A stretch of DNA of 60,056 nucleotides from an uncultured Mucilaginibacter sp. (GCF_937859865.1 NZ_CALMAT010000003.1:14477-74532); one strand, 5' to 3'. Numbered from the stretch's first letter, positions 44,142-54,300 are shown. A program made the numbers and translations. The notes: generated by a model from the letters alone, not told the origin.

Positions 44142-46409
44142 ATGACCAGAGCTCTAATATATTTATTGTTAATTTCTATTTTTCTAAGTGCCTGCAGCAA
44201 TACCAAATACTTAACCGGTGCGCAAAAGCTGTATGTGGGCGGCAAAGTAAATATCACTAACAAAGACTTAAAGAAAAATGACAAAAAAGCTTTGGCCGGA
44301 GAATTAACAGGTTTGCTTCGCCCAAAACCTAATTCAACAATTTTCGGTTTAAGGCCGAAATTATACATCTACAACATTACCAGAACAACTAAGAAAAAAG
44401 GGCTGAAACATTATTTAAACACAAAATTTGGCGAGCCGCCTATTTTGGCAAGTGCAGTTGACCTTACCAAAAACACCAATATTATTGTTAACCGTTTACA
44501 GAACGAAGGTTATTTCCAGGCTCAGGCCACAGGCGATACTATCAGTAAAGCAAAAAAAACCACTGCGGTTTATACCGTAAACACTGGCCCGGCCTATACC
44601 ATCAAAACCCTTAGTTTTCCAACAGAAAAAGACAATTTGGATACCGCCATTGCAGGAATAGCAAAGCAGTCTTTGTTAAAAGTTGGCGATAAGTATAACC
44701 TGGATGTGATCAAAGCCGAACGGGAAAGAATTGATGCCAATTTGAAAGAAAAAGGCTTCTATTATTTTGCCCCGGAGGACCTGAAAGCAAGAGTTGACAG
44801 CACTGATGTAGGCAACCATCAGGTTGATATGTCGATCATTGTTATAAATACAACACCTGGCAAAGCGCGCAATATTTATAAAATCAACAACATTTACGTT
44901 TATCCAAACTATTCTTTACGAGACACATCTTTAATGCTCGACCAAGCGGTTAAGTACAACAATTATTATGTGATACAAAAAAAGCAAACCATTAAACCTT
45001 TTGTATTCAAAAATACCGTACAATTGCTGCCGGGTGGAGTTTACAACCGTGCGGACCATAACAAATCTTTAAGCCGTTTTATCAATTTAGGCCCTTTTAA
45101 ATATGTAAAAAACAGGTTTGAAGATGTCTCCACTGATTCGCCGAGGTTAAATGTTTATTATTTCCTGACCCAGTTTCCGCGTAAATCTTTATCAGTTGAT
45201 GTTTTGGCCCGAACTACATCCGCCAATTATAACGGCACGCAACTCAACTTAAACTTCCGCAACAGAAATACTTTCAGAGGGGCAGAACTGTTAACATTGA
45301 CCCTTTTTGGAAGTACCGATGCACAAGTTTCCGGGCAATATGGCGGCGGCCATCCCCTGTCCCAGGTTGGTTTTCAAGCCTCTTTGTCCTGGCCGCGTTT
45401 CATCAGCCCTTTCAATTTCAAAAACGACAATGCCTATATTCCCCGCACCAACTTTTCCGTGGGCTACTCCATTGTAAACCGCAGCGGCTTGTACAATTTA
45501 AATTCCTTTAACGGTTCTTTTGGCTACCAATGGCGAGAAAGTACACATCGCTCGCACGAGTTAAATTTAATTACAGTTACTTATGTAAAACCAGCCAAAG
45601 TAGATACCGCTTATACCAACAATATTGCAGTTACCGGCAACCCGGCTTTAAGACACGTTATTGACCCGCAGTTTACTTTCGGCCCGTCTTACAGTTATAC
45701 GTACACCAACACCACCGAAACTTATCGTACCAATACCGTTTATTATAACAGCCGCATCAGCTTTTCCGGAAATATTATTGGCTTGGCAAGCGGAGCGGAT
45801 ACGCTGGGCGGAAAAATAAAAAGGATATTTAATACGCCTTACAATCAATACATTAAGCTGGAAAACGAGATCAGGTTTTTTCATAAAGTAAGCACAAACA
45901 GCCAGATTGCAGCACGCTTAATAGCAAGTGCCGGTTTGCCTTATGGCAACTCCACCATTTTGCCTTACAGCCAGCAATTTTTTATTGGCGGTCCAAATAG
46001 TTTGCGCGGGTTTAGGGCGAGGTCTATTGGTCCGGGAAATGTTGACCCAGGGCAGTATATTCAAAATGTAGGCAACAACAATACATTTTTAGCCGATCAA
46101 TCAGGCGATATAAAGCTGGAAGGGAACTTAGAATACCGGCCAAAACTATTCAGCATTGTTTATGGTGCCTTGTTTGCCGATGCCGGTAATGTTTGGAATA
46201 CAAAACCGCATTATCCGGGCGGAAGTTTTGGCAAAAATTTTCTAAATCAATTGGCTGCCGATGTTGGCTTCGGTTTACGGTTTGATGCCAGCGTTTTGGT
46301 GTTGCGTACCGATTTAGGTTTCCCAGTAATGAGACCTTATACTTCAATAAACAGTAGTTTAAATACCAACAAACCAGTTTTCAACCTGGCTATCGGTTAT
46401 CCGTTTTAA
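44142..46409 (+). CDS. tamL: TamL: lipoprotein variant of TamA/BamA-family outer-membrane protein
   Basis: 755 residues from ATG 44142 (MTRALIYLLLISIFLSAC): lipoprotein signal with cysteine at 18. POTRA-like domains (about 60-330) precede a 16-strand BamA-type barrel with loop-6 motif SLRGFRARS. The lipidated TamA variant is described as TamL in Bacteroidota, found with tamB, as here. Longer upstream reading overlaps tamB out of frame and is rejected. Probable role: transport or insertion of outer-membrane components together with TamB. Confidence 0.88.
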   Translation: MTRALIYLLLISIFLSACSNTKYLTGAQKLYVGGKVNITNKDLKKNDKKALAGELTGLLRPKPNSTIFGLRPKLYIYNITRTTKKKGLKHYLNTKFGEPPILASAVDLTKNTNIIVNRLQNEGYFQAQATGDTISKAKKTTAVYTVNTGPAYTIKTLSFPTEKDNLDTAIAGIAKQSLLKVGDKYNLDVIKAERERIDANLKEKGFYYFAPEDLKARVDSTDVGNHQVDMSIIVINTTPGKARNIYKINNIYVYPNYSLRDTSLMLDQAVKYNNYYVIQKKQTIKPFVFKNTVQLLPGGVYNRADHNKSLSRFINLGPFKYVKNRFEDVSTDSPRLNVYYFLTQFPRKSLSVDVLARTTSANYNGTQLNLNFRNRNTFRGAELLTLTLFGSTDAQVSGQYGGGHPLSQVGFQASLSWPRFISPFNFKNDNAYIPRTNFSVGYSIVNRSGLYNLNSFNGSFGYQWRESTHRSHELNLITVTYVKPAKVDTAYTNNIAVTGNPALRHVIDPQFTFGPSYSYTYTNTTETYRTNTVYYNSRISFSGNIIGLASGADTLGGKIKRIFNTPYNQYIKLENEIRFFHKVSTNSQIAARLIASAGLPYGNSTILPYSQQFFIGGPNSLRGFRARSIGPGNVDPGQYIQNVGNNNTFLADQSGDIKLEGNLEYRPKLFSIVYGALFADAGNVWNTKPHYPGGSFGKNFLNQLAADVGFGLRFDASVLVLRTDLGFPVMRPYTSINSSLNTNKPVFNLAIGYPF

Positions 46410-46424
46410 TCTAAACTGAATTTT

Positions 46425-46478
46425 ACCCGATAAAAAAAGCATGGCCAATTAAATTAAGCCATGCTTCTTTTATCGGTA
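46425..46478. repeat. Inverted pair of the dispersed word between tamL and a hydrolase
   Basis: ATAAAAAAAGCATGGC at 46430-46445 (one G-to-A change from the word) and GCCATGCTTCTTTTATCGG from 46458. The stem spans about 18 pairs with a 12-base A/T loop. Genes on both sides converge on it, so it may act as a bidirectional terminator. Confidence 0.82.
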
Positions 46479-46493
46479 CTTTTTTGGTGAATA

Positions 46494-47324
46494 TTAGGCA
46501 ATAAAATCTACCAAGTCAGCCGTAAGTTTTTCTTTTTCGGTGATAAACAAACCATGCGGTGCGCCTTTATAAATTATAAATTTTGCATCCGGTAATAATT
46601 TTGAAGCTTGCTCTCCGGAAGTTTTAATCGGAACAGTTTGATCATCATCACCATGAATAATCAGCGTTGGCACTTTAACAGTGCTCACCTCCGCACGAAA
46701 ATCTGTTGAAGAAAAAGCTTTCATACAATCAATCGTTGCTTTTCCGCTTCCCGTTAAAGCCAGCATTTGTGTCCAGTCCAGCATTTCCGAACTTACCACG
46801 GGTTTCAATAAACTGTCGTTGTAAAACTGTTTTCCAAACGCTGCCAAAAACTTCGGACGGTCATCGCGCAACTGTGTTTCAAACTCGTCAAACATTTTTT
46901 GCGGAACGCCTTCCGGGTTGTCATCCGTTTTCAGCAAATACGGAATGATCGAACTTACCAAAACAATTTTTGCAATCCGTTCGCTTCCATACAAACTTAA
47001 ATAACGGATTACTTCTCCCCCGCCCATTGAAAAACCAACTAAAGTTACTTCGTTTAGGTCAAGCTCGTCCAGCAAAGCTTTTAAATCACTGGCCAACGTG
47101 CTGTAATCGTAATTTCCCCAGGGTTTGTCAGATTTTCCAAAACCACGGCGGTCATAAGCAATCACCCGAAAGCCATGTGCAGGCAACTCGTTCAATTGAT
47201 ATTCCCAGGAATCGCTTGTTAATGGCCAGCCATGGATCAGCACAACTGGTTTTCCCTGGCCTAAATCCTGATAAAAAATTTTAACAGGAGTTTCATTATT
47301 GTTTTTTGATTCTAGAAACGGCAT
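46494..47324 (-). CDS. Alpha/beta hydrolase (haloperoxidase/esterase-like)
   Basis: 276 residues. Motifs: LIHGWPLTSDSWEYQLNEL, YDRRGFGKSDKPW, nucleophile elbow GFSMGGGEVIRY (serine), acid in HGDDDQTVP and histidine in YKGAPHGLFITEKE. This is the pattern of cofactor-free chloroperoxidase/arylesterase relatives. No signal peptide. Substrate unknown. Confidence 0.87.
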   Translation of the reverse strand: MPFLESKNNNETPVKIFYQDLGQGKPVVLIHGWPLTSDSWEYQLNELPAHGFRVIAYDRRGFGKSDKPWGNYDYSTLASDLKALLDELDLNEVTLVGFSMGGGEVIRYLSLYGSERIAKIVLVSSIIPYLLKTDDNPEGVPQKMFDEFETQLRDDRPKFLAAFGKQFYNDSLLKPVVSSEMLDWTQMLALTGSGKATIDCMKAFSSTDFRAEVSTVKVPTLIIHGDDDQTVPIKTSGEQASKLLPDAKFIIYKGAPHGLFITEKEKLTADLVDFIA

Positions 47325-47404
47325 TTTAATTTGATTTAATTGTTTGTTATAACTTGAATTTTAAAACTGTTGTTTTTAACAAGCATGAAATAATTTTATG
47401 CCGG

Positions 47405-47416
47405 TAAAAGAAGCAT
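47405..47416 (-). repeat. Dispersed word between divergent hydrolase and retropepsin-like genes
   Basis: Exact TAAAAGAAGCAT inside CCGGTAAAAGAAGCATTGCC; on its own strand followed by CCGGCATAAAATTATTTC. Confidence 0.8.
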
Positions 47417-47482
47417 TGCCAATATTGGTTTAACCCTCAAATTAAAATTCTAAGTATTAGTTTTGGCAGATACTAATTTTAC

Positions 47483-47914
47483 ATGCCTAAAAAAAGCATC
47501 CCCCTGGAATTGATTGATCTGAACGGAAACGGTTTTCACGCACTAGTAAATGTAACCGTGTTTAACAAAACTTTTAAATTGGTTTTAGATACTGGCGCAT
47601 CAAAAACAGCTTTTGATAAAACACTGCTCCTGGAACAAATACATGAAAAAGAGCTGATTAATTCCGGCCATTTAACCACTGGTTTAGGCACCAACAACAT
47701 GGAATCTTTTATGACTACGATTACTGATTTCTACATTGGCAAGTTTCACATTCCTGAAATTGAAGTTGCTGTTTTGGATCTTTCCGCCATTAATATCGCT
47801 TACGAAAAGTTAGCCGTCGGGCCGGTGTTAGGTGTTTTAGGAGGCGATGTATTGGTGGAATTTAGGGCTGTGATTGATTATGAGAAGGGGAAGTTGAGTT
47901 TGAAAAGTGAGTAG
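47483..47914 (+). CDS. Retropepsin-like aspartic protease family protein
   Basis: 143 residues, one copy of the pepsin/retropepsin half-fold: LVLDTGASKTAFDK holds the catalytic DTG, and a late GVLGGDVLVEFRAVIDYEK matches the conserved I.G.D.L....IDY end. No signal peptide, so cytoplasmic. Would need to dimerise to be active. Function unknown. Confidence 0.82.
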   Translation: MPKKSIPLELIDLNGNGFHALVNVTVFNKTFKLVLDTGASKTAFDKTLLLEQIHEKELINSGHLTTGLGTNNMESFMTTITDFYIGKFHIPEIEVAVLDLSAINIAYEKLAVGPVLGVLGGDVLVEFRAVIDYEKGKLSLKSE

Positions 47915-47925
47915 TTTTTAGGTGA

Positions 47926-47937
47926 TAAAAGAAGTAT
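47926..47937 (-). repeat. Dispersed word, GTA variant, after the retropepsin-like gene
   Basis: TAAAAGAAGTAT 12 bases after the stop; own-strand flank TCACCTAAAAACTACTC. Confidence 0.7.
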
Positions 47938-47994
47938 AATGGATTTAGAAGTTCTAAACGCTGAAAACGTTGTTTACAACTTCCAGTCAAATAA

Positions 47995-48269
47995 TCAGTC
48001 ATTATAATGCCCTTTTAAAGATAAGATACTTAAAATAGAAAGTTCCCGCTTGGTAATATTTCATAAATTAATCAGTGTTCATTATTTATTCGCCTCGACC
48101 ATTTTCCTGATAGCTCATACTTTAGTGCTTCTGGCTTACCGATTCCTATGAAAGGATTTTTAATTATATCAGCAATCAGTTCGTGAATCTTTTTTTGAAT
48201 TTGTTTATTGCCGGATTTATTCCAAAAATCTAAATCTTTAATTGCCCTGCTGGAATAAATTATTTCCAT
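47995..48269 (-). pseudogene. YoeB/Txe-family toxin with a premature stop and a frameshift
   Basis: From ATG 48269 the frame gives 65 residues typical of Txe/YoeB (IIYSSRAIKDLDFWNKSG...NPFIGIGKPEALKYELSGKWSRRINNEH) and then a TGA where the family has arginine (EHRLIYE), consistent with CGA to TGA. Reading on, LIYEILPSG follows, then a one-base frameshift is needed to reach a YoeB-like C terminus KYLIFKGHYND and the TGA at 47995-47997. Length 275 bases is one short of a whole codon number. The antitoxin is intact. Confidence 0.82.
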
Positions 48270-48460
48270 AAATCTTCCAGCGCAATCTTGGTTCCTTTAC
48301 CTTCTGCTATTTCTTTGCTGCCTTCTAATATTTTGGCAACAAATTCAGGGTTATATTTAGTTTTTTCTTCTTTTTGAAAAGCAACATTTAAAGCCTTTAA
48401 AACAGCTTCAACTGTAGCCATTTGCTTTTGATTTTTTGGACGGACAATTAAAGTTTCCAT
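48260..48460 (-). CDS. DUF2683-like antitoxin of the YoeB-like toxin
   Basis: 66 residues: METLIVRPKNQKQMATVEAV is the typical start of DUF2683 proteins, with a short beta strand then a helix (VEAVLKALNVAF). It overlaps the toxin start by 10 bases, as in the RelE-like module at 33563, and both proteins share the LKALxVxF/Y pattern, so the two modules may be related. Confidence 0.75.
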   Translation of the reverse strand: METLIVRPKNQKQMATVEAVLKALNVAFQKEEKTKYNPEFVAKILEGSKEIAEGKGTKIALEDLWK

Positions 48461-48765
48461 AACACAAATTTAAGATAATTCTATTTCTTTTATTACAATT
48501 AGCAAGGCGATATTTTACGCAATACAAAGCAGTAGTTAATTACGAAAAATGTAGACTTGTTTTGAAAAGTATGGAATGCCTTACAGTCAATTCACTTTAT
48601 GTAAATTTCACTAAAATAACTATTCACGATTGGCAAATTCGTCTTTTTAAACTAAAAATTTTTAACTCATTTAATGCTTCTTTTACCACCTAAATTTCAA
48701 CATCAAACAAAAAAACCCTGCTCCAATTAAGGAACAGGGTTTCATACTTCTTTTACCACTATAAT
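48461..48765. other. Intergenic region between the antitoxin and gyrB
   Basis: About 305 A/T-rich bases without a gene. It contains two same-direction copies of the dispersed word, ATGCTTCTTTTA at 48674-48685 and the GTA variant at 48744-48755, on either side of the gyrB terminator, and presumably the antitoxin promoter near 48480-48560. Confidence 0.7.
48712..48742. terminator. Intrinsic terminator after gyrB
   Basis: Arms AAACCCTG and CAGGGTTT with inner TCC/GGA pairing around AATTAA. It lies 24 bases beyond the gyrB stop on the minus strand. Confidence 0.8.
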
Positions 48766-50742
<1,977 letters not shown>

Positions 50743-50757
50743 TCAAACATTAACCTT

Positions 50758-50765
50758 CAAAGATA
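50758..50765 (-). promoter_or_regulatory. -7 promoter element TATCTTTG for gyrB
   Basis: Minus strand, fits TAnnTTTG, about 25 bases before the gyrB ATG. Confidence 0.55.
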
Positions 50766-50858
50766 CGATTTTTAGCCTATATAAATGCTCTTTTTGCCAA
50801 CAAAAGCAGTACTTGGAAAGCTGGTTTTTAAAAGATTAGGATACTTGCAGCGAAAGAT

Positions 50859-50866
50859 TATCTTTG
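50859..50866 (+). promoter_or_regulatory. -7 promoter element TATCTTTG for the OmpH-like lipoprotein
   Basis: Fits TAnnTTTG, about 20 bases before the ATG at 50887. Confidence 0.55.
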
Positions 50867-50886
50867 TCAAAATTTTTTAAAAAACC

Positions 50887-51486
50887 ATGAAAATAACGGT
50901 ATCCCGGTTGATATTAGGAATAGCAGTATCCGCAATGGCAGCAGCCTGTAACCAAACGCCAAAAACCAATAGCAGCACTGTTTCTGCCGAGAAAAACACC
51001 ACTTCGGTTTCATCGGCAAAACAAGAGATTGTGTATGTAAATTCTGATTCGTTGCTGAACAAATACGATTATTTTAAAGATATGAGCAACCGCCTGGAAG
51101 ACAAAGGCAAAAAAGCGCAGGTTGATGTTTCTTCTAAAGGGCAGGCGTTTCAGCGTGAAGTGGCCGAATATCAAAAAGGCGCTGCTACTTTAAGTGCCGA
51201 CCAACGTGCCGCAACCGAACAACGTTTAGCGCGTAAACAGCAGGAACTGCAAACGTATAACCAAAATGCAAGCGCACAAATCCAGCAGGAACAAGCGGCA
51301 GAAAATGCAAAATTGTACGATAAAATTGCCGACTTTTTAAAAGGTTACGCCAAAGACAAAGGCTATAAACTGATTTTAACTTATTCTAAAGCCAACCCAA
51401 CTGTTTTGTTTGGCGATGAAAGCTTAAACGTAACTAATGATGTTGTGAAAATTTTGAACGAGAACTACAAAAAAGACAAAAAGTAA
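50887..51486 (+). CDS. OmpH/Skp-family lipoprotein
   Basis: 199 residues. Lipoprotein signal MKITVSRLILGIAVSAMAAAC with the lipidated cysteine at 21, a serine/threonine-rich linker, then an OmpH-like helical domain (IVYVNSDSLLNKYDYFKDM to the C terminus). It differs from the two soluble ompH copies at 4168 and 4732 by its lipid anchor and its separate location; the role is probably envelope protein quality control. Confidence 0.85.
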   Translation: MKITVSRLILGIAVSAMAAACNQTPKTNSSTVSAEKNTTSVSSAKQEIVYVNSDSLLNKYDYFKDMSNRLEDKGKKAQVDVSSKGQAFQREVAEYQKGAATLSADQRAATEQRLARKQQELQTYNQNASAQIQQEQAAENAKLYDKIADFLKGYAKDKGYKLILTYSKANPTVLFGDESLNVTNDVVKILNENYKKDKK

Positions 51487-51512
51487 TTATACCAATCAAA
51501 AAATTTAAGTAC

Positions 51513-51540
51513 AAAAACCCCGGCCAAACCGGGGTTTTTT
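51513..51540 (+). terminator. Intrinsic terminator after the OmpH-like lipoprotein
   Basis: Perfect AAAAACCCCGG / CCGGGGTTTTT stem with a 5-base loop and a terminal T run. Confidence 0.9.
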
Positions 51541-51554
51541 AATGTGTAAAAATA

Positions 51555-52037
51555 GTGGACGGGCAACAAAACCATGAAAAGTTTATGCGGATGGCCATTC
51601 AGCTTTCCGAGCAAAACGTAGAACAGCGGCAAGGCGGCCCGTTTGGTGCCGTGATTGTGAAAGACGGAATGGTGGTTGCGCGAAGTGCGAACAAAGTAGT
51701 TCCGCAAAAAGACCCAACGGCACATGCCGAAGTTTCGGCCATTCGTTTGGCTTGCAAAGAGTTGGACACGCACAATCTGGAAGGCTGCGTTATTTATACC
51801 AGTTGTGAGCCTTGCCCGATGTGCCTTGGCGCCATTTATTGGGCACATTTAGATGCCATTTATTACGCCAATACCAAAGCAGATGCAGCAGCAATAGCAT
51901 TTGATGACCAGTTTATTTACGATGAAATTGACCGGCCATTATCCGAACGGAAACTTCCGGCGGTACAATTGCTTCGAGACGAAGCTTTGGGCGCTTTTAA
52001 AAAATGGACAGCATCAGATTTGAATATCCATTATTAA
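51555..52037 (+). CDS. guaD: Guanine deaminase (cytidine deaminase fold)
   Basis: 160 residues from GTG 51555; an ATG at 51585 would remove the first helix. Zinc ligands: TAHAEVSAI (histidine and catalytic glutamate) and SCEPCPMCLGAIYWA (two cysteines). The SCEPCPMCLGAIYWA wording and the tail FDDQFIYDEID match the Bacillus-type guanine deaminase rather than TadA, which has an alanine before EPC. Converts guanine to xanthine. Confidence 0.85.
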   Translation: MDGQQNHEKFMRMAIQLSEQNVEQRQGGPFGAVIVKDGMVVARSANKVVPQKDPTAHAEVSAIRLACKELDTHNLEGCVIYTSCEPCPMCLGAIYWAHLDAIYYANTKADAAAIAFDDQFIYDEIDRPLSERKLPAVQLLRDEALGAFKKWTASDLNIHY

Positions 52038-52093
52038 TACTTCTTTTACCGGCATAAAATCATTCATCAATTTTTATACGATAAAAGAAGCAT
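52037..52093. repeat. Inverted pair of the dispersed word between guaD and the S4 gene
   Basis: ATACTTCTTTTA at 52037-52048 and TAAAAGAAGCAT at 52082-52093, with inner flanks CATAAAATCATT and CAATTTTTATACG. Lies between convergent genes; overlaps the guaD stop codon by one base. Confidence 0.85.
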
Positions 52094-52102
52094 TGGTTAA
52101 AA

Positions 52103-52501
52103 TCAAGGTTTATCAAAAAAACCATCCTGAAGGTCGTCAATATCGCGGCGGTCTTTTTTTGTGGGCCGGCCTGCGCCTTGGTCGCGCCGAATCATTGGCG
52201 ATTGAAAAACAGATTTATAGCCATACGTTTGTTCTACCGGCGTTTGGTCTTCATAAAACTGAACAGCGGTTTTCGCGTCTGAACGGTTTTCCAGCAAACC
52301 AGTAACTTTTAAAACTTTCTTTTCTATGCCTTTACTTACCTGGTAGGTTTCTCCAACCTTCACTTCGTGCGATGGTTTTATATTTTGACCATCCAGCTTT
52401 ACTTTGCCGGCTTTACACGCATCTGCGGCCATGGTTCGTGTTTTAAATATCCGGATGGCCCATAAATATTTATCAATCCGTAACTTCTCTTTTTCTGCCA
52501 T
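52103..52501 (-). CDS. S4-domain RNA-binding protein (Hsp15-like)
   Basis: 132 residues. S4 domain at about 6-65 (EKLRIDKYLWAIRIFKTRTMAADACKAGKVKLDGQ), followed by a basic tail rich in arginine, lysine and aspartate (RRDQGAGRPTKKDRRDIDD). Resembles HslR, which rescues stalled 50S subunits carrying peptidyl-tRNA. Function here by family only. Confidence 0.88.
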   Translation of the reverse strand: MAEKEKLRIDKYLWAIRIFKTRTMAADACKAGKVKLDGQNIKPSHEVKVGETYQVSKGIEKKVLKVTGLLENRSDAKTAVQFYEDQTPVEQTYGYKSVFQSPMIRRDQGAGRPTKKDRRDIDDLQDGFFDKP

Positions 52502-52791
52502 ACTTCAAGATTAACAATGCTAAAACTGATTTATTGTTTAGATCAGTTTAGAATTAGCTGCCTTCATACGCATTAATACAATTTCCGTAGAAACGAACAA
52601 CATTTAAAGACGCGATCGGAAGCATTGATAAAGATAAATTTTATTAAATGTGTAATTTAGCGCAACATTTCTTTTACAGTTTTAATAAACTTTTAAAATA
52701 AAAGCGTGTTTGATACTTTTATACCAAATTATACGCCTTTATTTTCTACCGAAACCAATTATACGTAAAACCGCATTTACTTTTTTATTTT
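52502..52791. other. Intergenic region upstream of the small gene at 52792
   Basis: About 290 A/T-rich bases between the divergent S4 gene and the small gene. No reading frame or strong hairpin seen; upstream signals for both genes must lie here. Confidence 0.5.
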
Positions 52792-53004
52792 ATGAAAAAT
52801 TCTGTTTTTACCTACAATGACGAACTGATTAAAATATCAGTTTTAAACGAAGTTGAAAAAGATGACATGAGCATTGAAGCTGATGTATTGATTGATGACG
52901 AAGACAATTACAAAATCTATAAAAAGAACGGGGTTAGTGTACCGGCGGAGAAAAGCTCGCGTTTAGATCCGTCGCTTTTGTCATTAATTAATAAATGTAT
53001 TTAG
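52792..53004 (+). CDS. Small hypothetical protein
   Basis: 70 residues, starting MKNSVFTYNDELIKISVLNE, acidic (EKDDMSIEADVLIDDEDNY) and predicted mostly beta then helix. No signal peptide or known domain recognised. The start is an ATG with a T-rich leader. It stands alone, flanked by long non-coding gaps. Frame use and amino acid balance look coding, but the call is moderate. Confidence 0.5.
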   Translation: MKNSVFTYNDELIKISVLNEVEKDDMSIEADVLIDDEDNYKIYKKNGVSVPAEKSSRLDPSLLSLINKCI

Positions 53005-53386
53005 CGCACGAAAGTTTTTTGGCCTTAGAGCCTGTTTAAATTTATATCATAAAATTTTACAATGCTTCTTTTATGCCTATAAATTTGGTGTGCCCGAATA
53101 TTTTAAGGGTACAAAAACCACAAAAAGACAATGAATTTTATGTGGTAAAAGAAGCATGGCAAATAAAATAAGGTTAACAAAATTTAAACAAGCTCTTAGT
53201 TTATTTCTAAAAACAACCTGTTCCAAACACAAGGCCATCGCCATTTCAGTTTAAACAGATTGTGCCTGCTTGCCGGTTTTAAAACCTCAATTTTTGTTAT
53301 GTTTGCCAAAGCGCAACTTATGCTGCTTGTGCCATTGGTAAAATTAAACTCAAAATTCTACAACAAAAATTAAGCTTGATACCGAG
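53005..53386. other. Gap upstream of dapD
   Basis: 382 bases without a gene. Contents: an inverted pair of the dispersed word (53062-53157), a -7 promoter element TATGTTTG at 53298-53305, and about 80 bases of leader before dapD. The phrase AAGAGCTTGTTTAAATTT-like occurs in inverse form at both edges of the pair (GAGCCTGTTTAAATTT at 53027 and AAATTTAAACAAGCTC near 53180), extending the palindrome outward. Confidence 0.7.
53027..53195. repeat. Long nested inverted repeat containing a pair of the dispersed word
   Basis: ATGCTTCTTTTA at 53062-53073 and TAAAAGAAGCAT at 53146-53157. Outer arms GAGCCTGTTTAAATTT (from 53027) and AAATTTAAACAAGCTC (near 53180-53195) also pair with one mismatch. The whole looks like a terminal-inverted-repeat unit of about 170 bases with no coding capacity. 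Confidence 0.75.
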
Positions 53387-54205
53387 ATGTATAATGATGT
53401 AAAGAAACTGATCGAAGATGCCTGGATTGACCGTACTTTACTGGAATCCAAAGAACATATTACGGCTATTGAAGATGTGATTGACGATTTGGACAAAGGA
53501 AAACTGCGCGTAGCCGAAATGATAACCGGCCGCTGGCACATCAATGATTGGATCAAAAAAGCAGTGATCCTATATTTTCCGATCCGCGATATGGCCGAAA
53601 TAAAAGTTGGACCGTTTGTGTTCCACGATAAAATGAAACTTAAAACCAATTACAAAGAAACTGGTGTCCGTGTCGTTCCGCATGGCATTGCCCGTTATGG
53701 CGCTTACTTGGCCAAAGGTGTTATTATGATGCCTTCTTACGTCAACATTGGCGCTTATGTGGATGAAGGTACGATGGTAGATACCTGGGCAACCGTTGGT
53801 TCTTGCGCTCAAATTGGCAAAAACGTGCATTTAAGCGGCGGCGTTGGCATTGGCGGCGTGCTGGAACCGGTTCAGGCAGCGCCGGTAATTATCGAAGACA
53901 ATTGTTTCATCGGTTCGCGCGCCATTGTAGTGGAAGGCGTACATCTGGAACACGAAGTTGTTTTAGGCGCCAACGTGGTTTTAACAGCTTCCACCAAAAT
54001 TATTGATGTAACCAAAGAAACACCGACAGAATATAAAAGCTTTGTGCCGGCACGTTCGGTTGTGATCCCTGGTTCTTACACTAAAAAATTTCCTGCGGGA
54101 GAATACCAGGTTCCTTGTGCGTTGATTATTGGCCGCAGAAAAGAATCAACCGACAAAAAAACATCGTTAAACAATGCTTTAAGAGAGCATAATGTAGCCG
54201 TTTAG
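53387..54205 (+). CDS. dapD: Tetrahydrodipicolinate N-succinyltransferase
   Basis: 272 residues. Lysine/diaminopimelate synthesis enzyme that adds succinyl from succinyl-CoA to tetrahydrodipicolinate. Left-handed beta-helix of hexapeptide repeats at about 110-215 (GVIMMPSYVNIGAYVDEGTM, GKNVHLSGGVGIGGV, EDNCFIGSRAIVVEGV). The start MYNDVKKLIEDAW fits the family. Starts about 82 bases after a predicted promoter. Confidence 0.95.
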   Translation: MYNDVKKLIEDAWIDRTLLESKEHITAIEDVIDDLDKGKLRVAEMITGRWHINDWIKKAVILYFPIRDMAEIKVGPFVFHDKMKLKTNYKETGVRVVPHGIARYGAYLAKGVIMMPSYVNIGAYVDEGTMVDTWATVGSCAQIGKNVHLSGGVGIGGVLEPVQAAPVIIEDNCFIGSRAIVVEGVHLEHEVVLGANVVLTASTKIIDVTKETPTEYKSFVPARSVVIPGSYTKKFPAGEYQVPCALIIGRRKESTDKKTSLNNALREHNVAV

Positions 54206-54214
54206 TTTTTTAGG

Positions 54215-54300
54215 TTCATGGATAATAGTTAATAGATAGTAAAAGCGGACAGGTCAGCAATAATTTATCAACCATGAGCCCATGAACTATTATCCATGAA
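54215..54300. repeat. Perfect 16-bp inverted repeat over the glycosyltransferase start
   Basis: TTCATGGATAATAGTT at 54215-54230 and AACTATTATCCATGAA at 54285-54300. The right arm contains the ATG of the glycosyltransferase (54296-54298). The span is 86 bases. A hairpin here would mask the start codon in RNA. Confidence 0.75.
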
